Origin: Saprospira grandis
GTDB taxonomy: Bacteria > Bacteroidota > Bacteroidia > Chitinophagales > Saprospiraceae
DNA: 64,000 bases
Direction of reading: 5' to 3'
Assembly: GCF_027594745.1 (NCBI RefSeq)
Contig: NZ_CP110854.1
Span: 1,116,001-1,180,000, forward strand
Within the stretch, counting starts at the first letter, position 1, and each line of letters begins with the position of its first letter. The position numbers and the translations under genes were made by a program. Of this stretch, positions 1 to 8,663 are shown one piece after another. The notes under the pieces are model-generated. The model saw nothing but the letters and a program-made list of their open reading frames with translations. It ran no database searches and was not told the DNA's origin.

Positions 1-650
1 TCAATAATATCGAGGCCTTCATAAACCCGCCCAAAAACGGAGTAATTCATATCGAGCTGCGGGCTGCCCCCTAAATACTTATAGCGCATTCTGTTTTCGG
101 GACTATAGACCATATTGTACTTGCGCTCATTTTGGTCCAATTGCTCCATTCGAACTTGGCTACCCTGTACAATATAAAACTGGCTAGCGGAGGACTTTTT
201 TTCGGGGTTGAGCTCATCACTTTGTCGAGCGGCAGCCAAAGCCCCTTTGATATGGGGATACTGCGGCAGGATTTCGGCAGCTAAGAGTTGGCCATTGCCG
301 CCCCCGCCCAAACGCTGCCCCTTTTTGGCCTGTCTGGAGCTGGGGTCTCCCCCCTGAATCATAAAGCCTTCAATCACCCGATGAAAAAGCAGGCTATCAT
401 AAAAGTTTTGGCGGATCAACTGCAGCATATTTTCTCTGTGGCCGCTGGGCTCAAAATAGAGCTCCATCTTCATTTCGCCATAGGGCGTTTCTAGGGCCAC
501 CAAAGAAGAAAAGGGATCGGGAGCGGGAATTAGCAAACTGCTATCTATAGCCGCTGTCTTAGGGCTAGAGCGGTCTTCAATCTCTAAAGGGCGATGGCAG
601 GCACAAAAAAGCAAGAGCAGTAGGCCAAGCGGGTATAATTTCTGTATCAT
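1..650 (-). CDS. Cyclophilin-type peptidylprolyl isomerase, probable lipoprotein (3' end outside window)
   Basis: The reverse strand from the ATG at 648-650 reads a hydrophobic N-terminus with Cys16 and Cys18 (candidate lipobox), then a cyclophilin domain. The signature FHRVIEGFMIQGGDP and the later AAARQ and SSASQFYIVQG motifs are clear. It should catalyse cis-trans isomerisation of prolyl bonds in the periplasm or at a membrane face. About 216 residues are visible and the stop lies beyond base 1. The conserved insert with NPEKKSSASQF is typical of Bacteroidota cyclophilins. Lipidation is inferred from the N-terminus only. Confidence 0.9.
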   Translation of the reverse strand, partial: MIQKLYPLGLLLLLFCACHRPLEIEDRSSPKTAAIDSSLLIPAPDPFSSLVALETPYGEMKMELYFEPSGHRENMLQLIRQNFYDSLLFHRVIEGFMIQGGDPSSRQAKKGQRLGGGGNGQLLAAEILPQYPHIKGALAAARQSDELNPEKKSSASQFYIVQGSQVRMEQLDQNERKYNMVYSPENRMRYKYLGGSPQLDMNYSVFGRVYEGLDII

Positions 651-683
651 TAGCGGTATTTTGGCCCTAAAATACTAAGGCAA

Positions 684-1064
684 ATGCAAAGCAAATTATT
701 TCTATTTAGCTTTTTTCTATCTCTTCCCTTTTCGCTGCTGGCCCAAAGCATCCAGCTGCTAGATGGTCCGGCGCCCGAACAGCCCTATGCGGAATTAGTG
801 GCCGAAAGCTGGGATGAGCAAGGCGCCAATTTTGAAATCCTCATTGAAAACAAAGGAAAGGCGATGCTACAAATTGATAGCATCGCCCTGAGTTGCGATT
901 GTTTGACTTTGCGGCCTTATCATAACATTCCCTTGCCAGAAGATGGCCGCCGCCGCTTTTTTATTCAATATAAAGGTCCCAAAAAGCCTTTTGATTTAAT
1001 GGCCATTATTTATAGCAATGCCAAAAATCACCCCGCCTATTGGCTGCGCCTAAAACAGGACTAA
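684..1064 (+). CDS. Secreted DUF1573-like protein
   Basis: This is a 126-residue protein with a signal peptide (residues 1-20, cleavage near LLAQ). The mature part contains the pattern ENKGKAMLQIDSIALSCDCL, which resembles the DUF1573 immunoglobulin-like fold (FxxxNxGxxxLxIxxVxxSCxC). Such domains are common in secreted Bacteroidota proteins and their role is not settled. It is divergent from the cyclophilin lipoprotein and its stop overlaps the stop of bshA by 4 bases. The domain call rests on this one motif. Confidence 0.6.
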   Translation: MQSKLFLFSFFLSLPFSLLAQSIQLLDGPAPEQPYAELVAESWDEQGANFEILIENKGKAMLQIDSIALSCDCLTLRPYHNIPLPEDGRRRFFIQYKGPKKPFDLMAIIYSNAKNHPAYWLRLKQD

Positions 1065-2212
1065 TCCAAAGCCTCTTTAGGGTAAACCGAACGCTGAATC
1101 ACTTTCTCATAATAGGCCTCATACTGAGGCAGTATGTTTTCTATCGAAAACTTTTTGGCATGTTCTAAGGCCGCCTTCTGGAATTCCTGATGCAGCCCTT
1201 CATCCTTGAGCAACTTAATGGCATTGGCGGCCATTTCATCTACCTCGCCCAAATCGGAGCAAAAGCCCGTCACCCCATGCAAATTGACTTCGGGCAAACC
1301 GCCCACATTGGTTGAAATTACGGGGACCTCACAGGCCATAGCCTCTAGGGCCGAAAGGCCAAAGCTCTCACTAGCCGAAGGCATAATAAAGAGGTCCGAA
1401 ACGGCCAATAACTCTTCTACTGCATCTTGCTTACCCAAAAAGCGAATATCTGCACAAAGGCCCAATTCTCTACACAATTGTTCTAACTTTTGCCGCTCTG
1501 GCCCATCGCCAACCAACAGTAGCTTGGCAGGTAACTCGGCCCGAACCTGCGCAAAAATCTTAACCACATCCTCTACCCGCTTTACCTTGCGAAAATTAGA
1601 AATGTGAATCAATATTTTTTCGCCATGAGGCGCAATAGCTTTGCGAAAATGCTCTTTGTTCGAGCGCTTAAATCGGTCAAAATCAATGAAGTTATAAATG
1701 ACCTCAATCTCTTGGTCCACCTCAAAGTTGGCATAAGTATCTTTCCGCAAACTATCCGATACCGCCGTTACCCCATCCGATTTATTGATCGCAAAACTGA
1801 CCACTGGCTCATAAACGGGCTGCTTGCCCACCAGCGTAATATCGGTCCCATGCAAGGTCGTCACAGTCGGAATATAAATGCCTTCTTGCAGCAATATTTT
1901 CTTGGCCATATAGGCCACCGAAGCATGCGGCACCGCATAATGCACATGCAAAACGTCTAGTTGATCATATTTGACCACATCCACCAACTTAGAGGCCAGG
2001 GCCGTCTCATAAGGCGGATAATCAAAAAGAGGATAGTCTGCAAAACGAACCTCATTATAGACAATATTCTCATGAAATCCATCCAAACGAGCCGGAGGAG
2101 CATAGGTAATAAAATGAACTTTATGGCCTCTATCGGCTAGGCCTTTGCCCAATTCTGTGGCAACAACACCGCTACCTCCATAGGTAGGATAACAAACAAT
2201 TCCTATTTTCAT
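1061..2212 (-). CDS. bshA: N-acetyl-alpha-D-glucosaminyl L-malate synthase (bacillithiol step 1)
   Basis: This 383-residue GT4 glycosyltransferase has the expected length. The N-terminus MKIGIVCYPTYGGSGVVATE is the hallmark of BshA, and the GT4 donor-site motif SESFGLSALEA lies near residues 280-292, followed by GGLPEV. The enzyme joins UDP-GlcNAc to L-malate in the cytoplasm, the first step of bacillithiol synthesis. bshB and bshC are not in this window. The gene is convergent with 684-1064 and its 5' side faces a repeat-filled gap, so it is probably monocistronic. Family assignment is strong. Confidence 0.93.
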   Translation of the reverse strand: MKIGIVCYPTYGGSGVVATELGKGLADRGHKVHFITYAPPARLDGFHENIVYNEVRFADYPLFDYPPYETALASKLVDVVKYDQLDVLHVHYAVPHASVAYMAKKILLQEGIYIPTVTTLHGTDITLVGKQPVYEPVVSFAINKSDGVTAVSDSLRKDTYANFEVDQEIEVIYNFIDFDRFKRSNKEHFRKAIAPHGEKILIHISNFRKVKRVEDVVKIFAQVRAELPAKLLLVGDGPERQKLEQLCRELGLCADIRFLGKQDAVEELLAVSDLFIMPSASESFGLSALEAMACEVPVISTNVGGLPEVNLHGVTGFCSDLGEVDEMAANAIKLLKDEGLHQEFQKAALEHAKKFSIENILPQYEAYYEKVIQRSVYPKEALD

Positions 2213-2315
2213 AATGACGCTTCTGTATGCTTTGGCCTCAAGATAAGGCCCGACTTATAATAAACAAAAGCCCTAAAAGGTTTTTAAATGATGTTTAAGC
2301 GTATTCTGCTGTTTT

Positions 2316-2588
2316 GGGGCGTTACTCCTTTCAGTCGTCGAACTGCGGCTTGCAGCCTTGTTGTCGCCTCCCTTCGGTCGTCGGCGGTTACTCCCTTTGG
2401 TCGTCGAACTGCGAACTAAAGTTCTTGTTGTCGTTCCGCAGCTCGCTGCTGTTTTGGGGCCTCCCGCCTGCGGCGGGCGCTACGTTTCGCAGCTCGCAGG
2501 TCTGCTCGGCCCTGCGGCCTGACGGCCTTGGTCTGCGGCTACGCCGCACTGCTGCACATCGCTAGGCCGGTTGGCGGCTTCGCCGCCT
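2316..2588 (+). repeat. GC-rich modular intergenic element, family A with 5' extra module
   Basis: The element starts GGGGCGTTACTCC, runs through two copies of a TCGTCGAACTGCG block, then the family A core (GGGGCCTCC, a hairpin, GGCGCTACGTTTCGCAGCTC, CTCGGCCCTGC, GGTCTGCGG, ACATCGCTAGGCC). It ends in the hairpin GGCGGCTTCGCCGCC. It fills most of the 408-base gap upstream of bshA. The same extra 5' module recurs at 51582. No gene is seen in the gap. Confidence 0.85.
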
Positions 2589-2620
2589 AAACCCAAACCT
2601 TTGGTCCAGCAAGCTGTTTA

Positions 2621-2806
2621 ATGCAAAAAAAGATGAAGAAAGACCCTAGAAAAAAGCCTTGGAAAAAAGAGCAGCTCCCTTCCAAAATTTGTATACATTG
2701 CGGCCGCCCCTTCAACTGGAGAAAGAAGTGGGCAAAAAACTGGGATGCTGTAAAATACTGCTCTAAAGCTTGCCGCAATGGAAAAACGCCTACAACTTCA
2801 AGATAG
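2621..2806 (+). CDS. DUF2256 family small zinc-ribbon-like protein
   Basis: This is a 61-residue basic protein. The core KICIHCGRPFNWRKKW followed by VKYCSKACR gives a CxxC...CxxxC arrangement that matches DUF2256, a small family with a probable zinc site and unknown function. An in-frame alternative start lies four codons downstream. Its last 29 bases overlap the next gene in another frame, so the two are probably translationally coupled. Confidence 0.82.
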   Translation: MQKKMKKDPRKKPWKKEQLPSKICIHCGRPFNWRKKWAKNWDAVKYCSKACRNGKTPTTSR

Positions 2807-3227
2807 AATACTGAGCCAAAAATGGGGCTTTTATGTCTTGCTTTTCCTCCTGCTCTTAGGAGGCAGCTACCTCAACAGACTCCTCAAAGCGGGCATCTTT
2901 GGCTGGGCCCTGCTGGCCTTTGGCCTCTGGCAACTTAGCCGCTCTTTTCAACTGCAATTGCGTCTGGCCCAAAAAGAAATTATCCTAGAACGACAAATTT
3001 TTGGCCTGACCATCAAACGCAGAAGCTGCGCTTTCTCTCAAATGGAATGCTGGGAGCATGGCTGCCGCCTCCTCTTTTTTCAAAATGGCCAAAAATGCCT
3101 AGAACTCAGCTTTGAAGAGGAAGGGCTTCGCTGGGCCGAAAATAACTACCAAAGCCTATTGGCCCAAGCCAAAATAGGACAAGCCCTCTGGGGCAAAATT
3201 ATGCAGTATTATGGCTTTTTGCGCTAA
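2778..3227 (+). CDS. Small membrane protein of unknown function
   Basis: This 149-residue protein has two closely spaced hydrophobic segments (about residues 17-35 and 39-53), followed by a soluble beta-rich part with many Cys, Trp and Arg residues. The layout (two membrane helices then a small cytoplasmic beta domain) resembles membrane-anchored PH-like proteins, but I do not recognise a specific family. It overlaps the DUF2256 gene by 29 bases and is followed by a family A repeat. Confidence 0.6.
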   Translation: MEKRLQLQDRILSQKWGFYVLLFLLLLGGSYLNRLLKAGIFGWALLAFGLWQLSRSFQLQLRLAQKEIILERQIFGLTIKRRSCAFSQMECWEHGCRLLFFQNGQKCLELSFEEEGLRWAENNYQSLLAQAKIGQALWGKIMQYYGFLR

Positions 3228-3243
3228 AACTGGCCCTTTACAG

Positions 3244-3387
3244 CGGACAGGCGGCGAAGCCGCCGCAGGCCTAGCGATGTGCAGCAGTGGCCGAAGGCCA
3301 GACCAAGGCGGCAAAGCCGCCGCAGGGCCGAGCGAATAGCGAGCTGCGAAACGTAGCGCCGCAAGGCGAAGCCGCAGCGGAGGCCCC
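3244..3387 (-). repeat. GC-rich modular element, family A
   Basis: Read on the minus strand it starts GGGGCCTCCGC and contains GGCGCTACGTTTCGCAGCTC, CTCGGCCCTGC and ACATCGCTAGGCC separated by hairpin arms (GGCGGC...GCCGCC). It fills half of the 319-base gap before the GAPDH gene. The rest (3388-3546) is AT-rich leader in which I see no perfect promoter box. Confidence 0.85.
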
Positions 3388-3546
3388 AAAAAATCCAGAT
3401 GAATATGGAAACTTAACATTTTCTTGAAACAGCCTAAGCCATATTTCCTTAGAAAAAAGCGACCTTTGTCCTCAATTTTAAGCCTTTAAGTTGGTCTAAT
3501 TTGGGCCACAAAAGGATTTCTTCGAATCAATTTACTTGCAGAACCT

Positions 3547-5034
3547 ATGGATATCAAAACCACTGCTGCCCCCTTTGAGGAGCACTTGAGCAAATGGCGC
3601 GAAAATGAAAAAACAGCCCTTGAACTTCAGCGCCTAGTTGGAGAACTGCGCTTTGATCGCTCTATTGAGATTGTCCTTTTCCGTCGAGATATTTATGATA
3701 GCCGCCCTAGCCAAATTATTAATGACCACCTTTTTGCCAAAAATTACGTCAAAAAGCCCATTACGGCTCAGATGAGTTTGGCCATTACCGAGGCCATTGC
3801 CAAATTGGACCTAGCCCCCTCTAAAATTGATATTGGGAAATTGGCCACAGAATGGCTGAGCCTAGACCAAAGTGAAAGCCCTAGCCTAGAAGAGTTTGTG
3901 GCCGATCAGCTTAAGGATTTTGTGGGACAAACCGCCAAAGATGCTCAGAATGTCAGCCCCAAAGATGTGGTGGTTTATGGTTTTGGTCGTATTGGTCGCC
4001 TAGCCGTTCGCATTCTTACCGAAATGATGGGCCGTGGCGAGCAACTTCGTCTGCGCGCCATCGTTTTGCGCCCCCGAAAAGGAGGCGATTTGGTGGCCGA
4101 ACTCAATAAACGAGCCTCGCTTTTGCGCAAAGATTCTGTGCATGGCAAATTGAGAGGAACCGTGCAGGTGTTGCATAAAGAAAACCAACTCATTATTAAT
4201 AGCTGTAAGGTGCAGATTATCTATGCCGCCCAGCCTGAAGATATTGACTACCGAGAATATGGCATCAATGAGGCCCTCATTATTGATAGTACCGGGGCTT
4301 GGAAAGACCGTGAAGGCCTAAGCCGCCACCTTCGTCCGGGCGTAGATCGCGTGCTCTTTACCGCTCCCGCCAAAGGCATCAAAAATGTGGTCTATGGCAT
4401 CAACCAAAGCGATTTGGACCTCAATAGCGAGGACGATAAAGTCGTTTGTGCCGCCTCTTGTACCACCAATGCTATTGCCCCCGTGCTCAAGGTGCTCAAT
4501 GATAATTTTGGGATTGAAAAAGGCCATATGGAAACTATCCATGCCTATACCAGCTCTCAGAATTTGCTGGATAACTACCACAAAAAAGAACGCCGTGGAC
4601 GTGGAGCCGCCACTAATATGGTCATCACTTCTTCTGGAGCCAGCTCGGCCCTAAAAGAAGTATTGCCCGCCTTGACAGGTAAAATTACGGGCTCTTCTGT
4701 ACGGGTACCTATTCCCGACGGTTCTGTGGCCATTATGACTCTCAACCTCGATAAGGCCATCAGCCTTGAGGAGCTCAACCAAGCTATGCGTCAGGCCTCT
4801 TTGCATGGCGACCTCTTTGAGCAAATTCAATACTCTACCTCTAAAGAGTTTGTTTCTGCCGATGTGATTGGCGCCCAAGCTTGCTCTGTTTATGATGCGC
4901 CCGCCAGCAAAATTTCTGCAGATGGCAAAACCATTACCATCTATGTTTGGTACGATAACGAATATGGCTACACCCGCCAAGTACTTCGCCTGGCCAAATA
5001 TGTGAGCCAAGTACGCCGCTATCACTACTACTAG
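3547..5034 (+). CDS. gap: Glyceraldehyde-3-phosphate dehydrogenase with N-terminal extension
   Basis: The NAD-binding motif GFGRIG is at residues 145-150 and the catalytic-Cys motif ASCTTN places Cys305. The C-terminal YDNEYGY motif is also present. The reaction is oxidative phosphorylation of glyceraldehyde-3-phosphate in glycolysis or its reverse. At 495 residues it is about 150 longer than classical GAPDH, because about 135 residues precede the Rossmann fold. Long GAPDH forms occur in Bacteroidota, so this is probably lineage-typical. A strong terminator follows directly. Cofactor preference (NAD or NADP) cannot be read with certainty. Confidence 0.93.
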   Translation: MDIKTTAAPFEEHLSKWRENEKTALELQRLVGELRFDRSIEIVLFRRDIYDSRPSQIINDHLFAKNYVKKPITAQMSLAITEAIAKLDLAPSKIDIGKLATEWLSLDQSESPSLEEFVADQLKDFVGQTAKDAQNVSPKDVVVYGFGRIGRLAVRILTEMMGRGEQLRLRAIVLRPRKGGDLVAELNKRASLLRKDSVHGKLRGTVQVLHKENQLIINSCKVQIIYAAQPEDIDYREYGINEALIIDSTGAWKDREGLSRHLRPGVDRVLFTAPAKGIKNVVYGINQSDLDLNSEDDKVVCAASCTTNAIAPVLKVLNDNFGIEKGHMETIHAYTSSQNLLDNYHKKERRGRGAATNMVITSSGASSALKEVLPALTGKITGSSVRVPIPDGSVAIMTLNLDKAISLEELNQAMRQASLHGDLFEQIQYSTSKEFVSADVIGAQACSVYDAPASKISADGKTITIYVWYDNEYGYTRQVLRLAKYVSQVRRYHYY

Positions 5035-5053
5035 ACGCTTGTCTTTATTGTAT

Positions 5054-5087
5054 AAAAAAAGGACTGCCTAAGGCAGTCCTTTTTTTG
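5054..5087. terminator. Bidirectional rho-independent terminator
   Basis: Stem GGACTGCC / GGCAGTCC with loop TAA, flanked by an A-run on the left and a T-run on the right. It can stop both gap (+) and the convergent gene ending at 5102 (-). Confidence 0.9.
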
Positions 5088-5101
5088 TGCCCTACCAAGA
5101 G

Positions 5102-5518
5102 TTAACGCACAATATTTTCATGCAAAATGGCCAGCTGCTCTTTCTGGGCCAACCATTTTTTTAGGGCCAAAAAGCGAGCCTCTCGCTCAGTGCCCGAATA
5201 AATAGACAGCTCAATAACAAAGGGCCAATCTTGATAAGAGGAAAATAAAATCTTTTCTGGTTGATGATTCTGATAGACCGAAAAACTACTAAAAACCTCC
5301 TGATCAACCGACTGATAAATCTGCCCAAAAGAAGGCGATACAGACAGCTGATAGCTCAACCCATACTGCTTTTCAAAAAGCGACAAAACGGTTTTTACAT
5401 CCTCGGCCTTAGCGCCAATCTCTAAATAATACTCTACAGCTTCTGTCATACTACTGCTCGTTTGCGCCATTAAAATGCTGCTGCAAAATAATAGCAGGGG
5501 GATTAAAAAATTCTTCAT
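5102..5518 (-). CDS. Secreted protein of unknown function
   Basis: This 138-residue protein has a signal peptide at residues 1-19 (MKNFLIPLLLFCSSILMAQ). The rest is mixed helical and strand-like sequence with no motif I recognise. It is convergent with gap and shares its terminator. It is kept as a real gene because of the clean signal peptide and bordering regulatory signals. Confidence 0.65.
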   Translation of the reverse strand: MKNFLIPLLLFCSSILMAQTSSSMTEAVEYYLEIGAKAEDVKTVLSLFEKQYGLSYQLSVSPSFGQIYQSVDQEVFSSFSVYQNHQPEKILFSSYQDWPFVIELSIYSGTEREARFLALKKWLAQKEQLAILHENIVR

Positions 5519-5656
5519 ATTAACATTTTTGAGGTAAGGGGCTCAAAATAAAACATTTAGCAGAAAATTAAAAAACAAATACATTAACCGTATCAATCCT
5601 TGCAATTATAAACCTAAGCTATTAACTTAGCGATACATAATAAAAACACAAAAATT

Positions 5657-6418
5657 ATGCATCGACTAATTATCTTTCTCCTCAGCTTTTTCCCGCTTCT
5701 TCTATTGGCCCAAATCAATACCGACCGCCCCACTCAATCCGAAAGCTCGGCCCTTGTTTTGCCCAAGCAACTACAGCTAGAGCTGGGCAGTAGCTGGCAG
5801 CAAGCCCCCGATTTACAGGCCTATCAATTGCCTGGTTTTTCTTGGCGCTACGGCCTCATTAAAGGCTTAGAATTGCGGGCCTTGGGGCAGCTGCAGCACC
5901 TTCGTCCTGAGCAAGAGCAGCTAAAAAACTACTGGAACCTTTCGGGCCTTCAGCTAGGCACAAAAATGCAGCTTTTTTCTAGCTCTTCTGGAGCTGCAGA
6001 AGGGGCTTGGGTCAGCCAAATAGCCCTTCCTGTGCAGACTTATGCGGGAGCGAGCAACTGGGCCTGGACCAACAAATTGGCCTTTAGCCATCAGCTCAAT
6101 AGCCGACACAATTTGGCCTATAATCTGGGCACTCATTATGCCGAAGGGGGCCAACATAGCTTTAGCTACACCCTTTGCTGGTCCTATAGTTTGGCCAAGG
6201 GTTGGACCATTTTTCTAGAGCCTTATGGGCAGTTTTCGCCGCAAAACAATCCGCAACTTTGGGCCAATACGGGCCTCATTTATTTGCTCAATAACAACCT
6301 TCAGCTCGACTGTTCTTTTGGCCTAGACCTACAAACGGCCCAACAGTATTTTATTGGCCTAGGCCTCAGTAGCCGCTTTTTTGCCCCTTCCAAGGCTAAA
6401 GAAGAAGAGGAAGACTAG
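5657..6418 (+). CDS. Outer-membrane transporter-like beta-barrel (phenol MetA-degradation family type)
   Basis: This is 253 residues with a signal peptide (1-19), followed by INTDRPTQSES, a typical opening of the PF13557-like 'transporter' barrels of Bacteroidota. The remainder shows alternating aromatic and polar strands (WRYGLIKGLELRA, YSLAKGWTIFLEPYGQF, GLGLSSRFF). It is probably an outer-membrane barrel; the substrate is unknown. A lysine/glutamate-rich tail (KAKEEEED) ends the protein. A family B repeat begins 14 bases after the stop. Confidence 0.7.
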   Translation: MHRLIIFLLSFFPLLLLAQINTDRPTQSESSALVLPKQLQLELGSSWQQAPDLQAYQLPGFSWRYGLIKGLELRALGQLQHLRPEQEQLKNYWNLSGLQLGTKMQLFSSSSGAAEGAWVSQIALPVQTYAGASNWAWTNKLAFSHQLNSRHNLAYNLGTHYAEGGQHSFSYTLCWSYSLAKGWTIFLEPYGQFSPQNNPQLWANTGLIYLLNNNLQLDCSFGLDLQTAQQYFIGLGLSSRFFAPSKAKEEEED

Positions 6419-6432
6419 TTGTTTTCTTTTTT

Positions 6433-6570
6433 GGGGCTGCCCCGCCCTGCGGGCGGGTCGGGCTCTGTCGCAGCTCGCAGGGCTGCTCGGCCCTGCAGGC
6501 TTTTTCGCTTTGCTTCAAAAGCCTTGGGTCTGCCGCCTTGCGGCGGCCCTGCTTTCCATCCCTCAGCCGG
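6433..6570 (+). repeat. GC-rich modular element, family B
   Basis: It starts GGGGCTGCCCCGCCCTGCGG and contains TCGGGCT, GGCTGCTCGGCCCTGC, GGGTCTGCCGCC and the family B end TTTCCATCCCTCAGCC. Hairpin arms lie between the conserved blocks. Confidence 0.85.
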
Positions 6571-6621
6571 GGCAGTTTTCTTCGCTCCAATGGTAATTTC
6601 TAGCCACAATCTCCCCCTTCT

Positions 6622-7101
6622 ATGCCCTATCTTATTTTTCTTTCCCTCTTCTTGAGCAGCTCTTTTCTTTTGGCCCAATTGCAGCCTCTACCCGAAGCGG
6701 GCGGAAAATTACTTCTTCAGGGAGATAGTCTATTTTATATTGCGCCTAAAGCCAGTTATCTCTATCAAGCGGGGCAATTTATTGCCCTAAACAAAGCCCC
6801 AAAAGCGCCCAAAAAGAAACCTAGTCTGGCCTGGGGCGCCCAAGAGCGATACATTTTGGACCAAAGCCAAAACTTTCGAGCAGGCTATTGGGCCAAAGAT
6901 CTGGACCAAAGCGAGGCCCTGCTCGAACAAAAGAAAGCCGAAAGCTGGCAGAGCTTTCGGCTTTTCCTTCCTCCTTATGAGGATGCTTACATTTATAGCC
7001 TAATAGAAAAAGAGGAGCAATTGTACCTCTGTCTCTATCTAGACGAACAACATTTTTTGCAACTTATTGCGGTAGAGCCGCCGCCTCCTTCTCTAAAATA
7101 G
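6622..7101 (+). CDS. Secreted protein of unknown function
   Basis: This 159-residue protein has a signal peptide (1-18, ending LLAQ). The mature part is rich in Leu, Tyr, Gln and Lys with a proline-rich end (VEPPPPSLK). There is no recognised domain. Its last 38 bases overlap the 3' end of the convergent monooxygenase gene, and that shared stretch encodes the poly-proline tail on this strand. Confidence 0.6.
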   Translation: MPYLIFLSLFLSSSFLLAQLQPLPEAGGKLLLQGDSLFYIAPKASYLYQAGQFIALNKAPKAPKKKPSLAWGAQERYILDQSQNFRAGYWAKDLDQSEALLEQKKAESWQSFRLFLPPYEDAYIYSLIEKEEQLYLCLYLDEQHFLQLIAVEPPPPSLK

Positions 7102-8440
7102 AGCGGTAGGTGCTTGTATCTACACAGAAAGGCATATTGTCCTGCTTCAAGTATTTATAACCCGCAGTCATATCTGGGTTTGGACCAGCTTTTTTCGTCT
7201 TAAAGTCTAGGGCTTCGGCACAGCCTTGTTCTAATCCAGCAATAAAGTTGGCCACTAAGCGGGCTTGCTCTGCTCGGCCTTCCCAGCCTAAACCTACGGC
7301 TTCTACCATACCCAAAACAAAGAGGTTATCATATTGAGGGTGGAACATATTGAAGTAAAGCTTGGGCGCTCGTTCTTGCCAGTTCAGCTCCTTTTTGTCA
7401 ATAAAAGGATAATCTAGCTTATAGCCAGTCGCCAACATCAAGATATCGTACTCTTCCTTTTGGCCATTTTTAAAATGGACCGTCTGCCCCTCAAATTTCT
7501 TAATGTCTCCACGAATGTTAATATCGCCTTGGCCAATATGCTGTAAAATCAGCGTATTCATTACTGGCCGAGACTCATACACCTTATGGTCTGGGGCTGG
7601 AAAACCAAAATTTTGAAGGTCGCCAACTACCCATTTGAGGAGCTTTCCGCCAATCCATTGCTGTAAAGGACGGGGCAGGCGCCATTTTCCGCCTAAGGTA
7701 TCTGAGGGTTTGCCCATAATATATTTAGGGACAAAATAATAGCCTCTACGGACAGAGACATCTACCTTGGGCGAACGGTGCGCCGCATCTACGGCAATAT
7801 CGCAGCCACTGTTTCCAGCACCAATAATCAAGACCCGCTTACCTTCAAAGATGGCCGCATTTTTATACTGCGAAGAATGCCAGATTTCTCCAGTAAACTC
7901 CCCTTTAAACTTGGGGTAATTGGGTTGGGCCAACATGCCATTGGCAATAATGAGCCCCTTGTATAGATGGGTGGAACTTTGGCCATTTTGCTCTACCGTA
8001 ATCTCCCACTGCTCTCCTTTTCTTTCGGTCTTGATCACCTTGGTCTGAAAAGAGTAGTGAGGATAAAGGTCAAACTCCTCGGCATAAGCCTGAAAATAGC
8101 TATACATCTCTCGATGAGAGGGATAGTCGGGCCAATGCTCTGGCATAGGGAAATCCTTGAATTCCGTTTGCTTTTTAGAAGAAATCAGGTGAGCTGACTC
8201 GTAGACAATGCTATTGGGATTATTGATATTCCATAATCCGCCAACATCTACACCTAGCTCAAAGCCATCAAAAGGAATTCCTTGTTCCTTGAGTGCTTTG
8301 GCCGCAGAAATCCCCGAAGGACCGGCACCAATAATAGCATATTTTTTTTCTGTTTGGAGGAGGGATTTGGGGCCGTGGACATTATTCTTGCGATTGGGCA
8401 CAAATATATCGTTTTGGTGAAAGCGTAAGATGCTAGGCAT
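7064..8440 (-). CDS. Flavin-containing monooxygenase family protein
   Basis: This is 458 residues. The FAD-binding GAGPSG is at residues 38-43, a second Rossmann motif IGAGNSG lies near residue 190, and between them is the FMO signature (FKGEFTGEIWHSSQY). An ATGY motif precedes the C-terminal third. Enzymes of this type use NADPH and O2 to oxygenate N or S centres, or act as Baeyer-Villiger enzymes. The substrate cannot be assigned. About 30 residues precede the FAD fold, so an internal start is possible. It is convergent with, and overlaps by 38 bases, the gene at 6622-7101. Confidence 0.85.
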   Translation of the reverse strand: MPSILRFHQNDIFVPNRKNNVHGPKSLLQTEKKYAIIGAGPSGISAAKALKEQGIPFDGFELGVDVGGLWNINNPNSIVYESAHLISSKKQTEFKDFPMPEHWPDYPSHREMYSYFQAYAEEFDLYPHYSFQTKVIKTERKGEQWEITVEQNGQSSTHLYKGLIIANGMLAQPNYPKFKGEFTGEIWHSSQYKNAAIFEGKRVLIIGAGNSGCDIAVDAAHRSPKVDVSVRRGYYFVPKYIMGKPSDTLGGKWRLPRPLQQWIGGKLLKWVVGDLQNFGFPAPDHKVYESRPVMNTLILQHIGQGDINIRGDIKKFEGQTVHFKNGQKEEYDILMLATGYKLDYPFIDKKELNWQERAPKLYFNMFHPQYDNLFVLGMVEAVGLGWEGRAEQARLVANFIAGLEQGCAEALDFKTKKAGPNPDMTAGYKYLKQDNMPFCVDTSTYRSILEKEAAALPQ

Positions 8441-8663
8441 CTGCGCTATAATAGACTTTCTGCCAATAGATAACGGTTTTCAAAAAAAAATGAAAATTTC
8501 TACCGTTAAAAAAATCTAATGAATTGAAAATATCGTAGTAGGCGACTTTTTTATAAAAAAGCTGTAGTGAGGGGTAACAAAACCTTAAGAATTGTCATCT
8601 ATACAATATAGTCTTAGATAAATATGTACCTAAGACCTCTTATCTCACCTAAAGCTTAATTTA

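Noticed and set aside
3547..3950. GAPDH N-terminal extension as a gene fusion of interest
   Set aside because: Long GAPDH proteins with a similar extension occur in other Bacteroidota to my knowledge, so it is probably lineage-typical.
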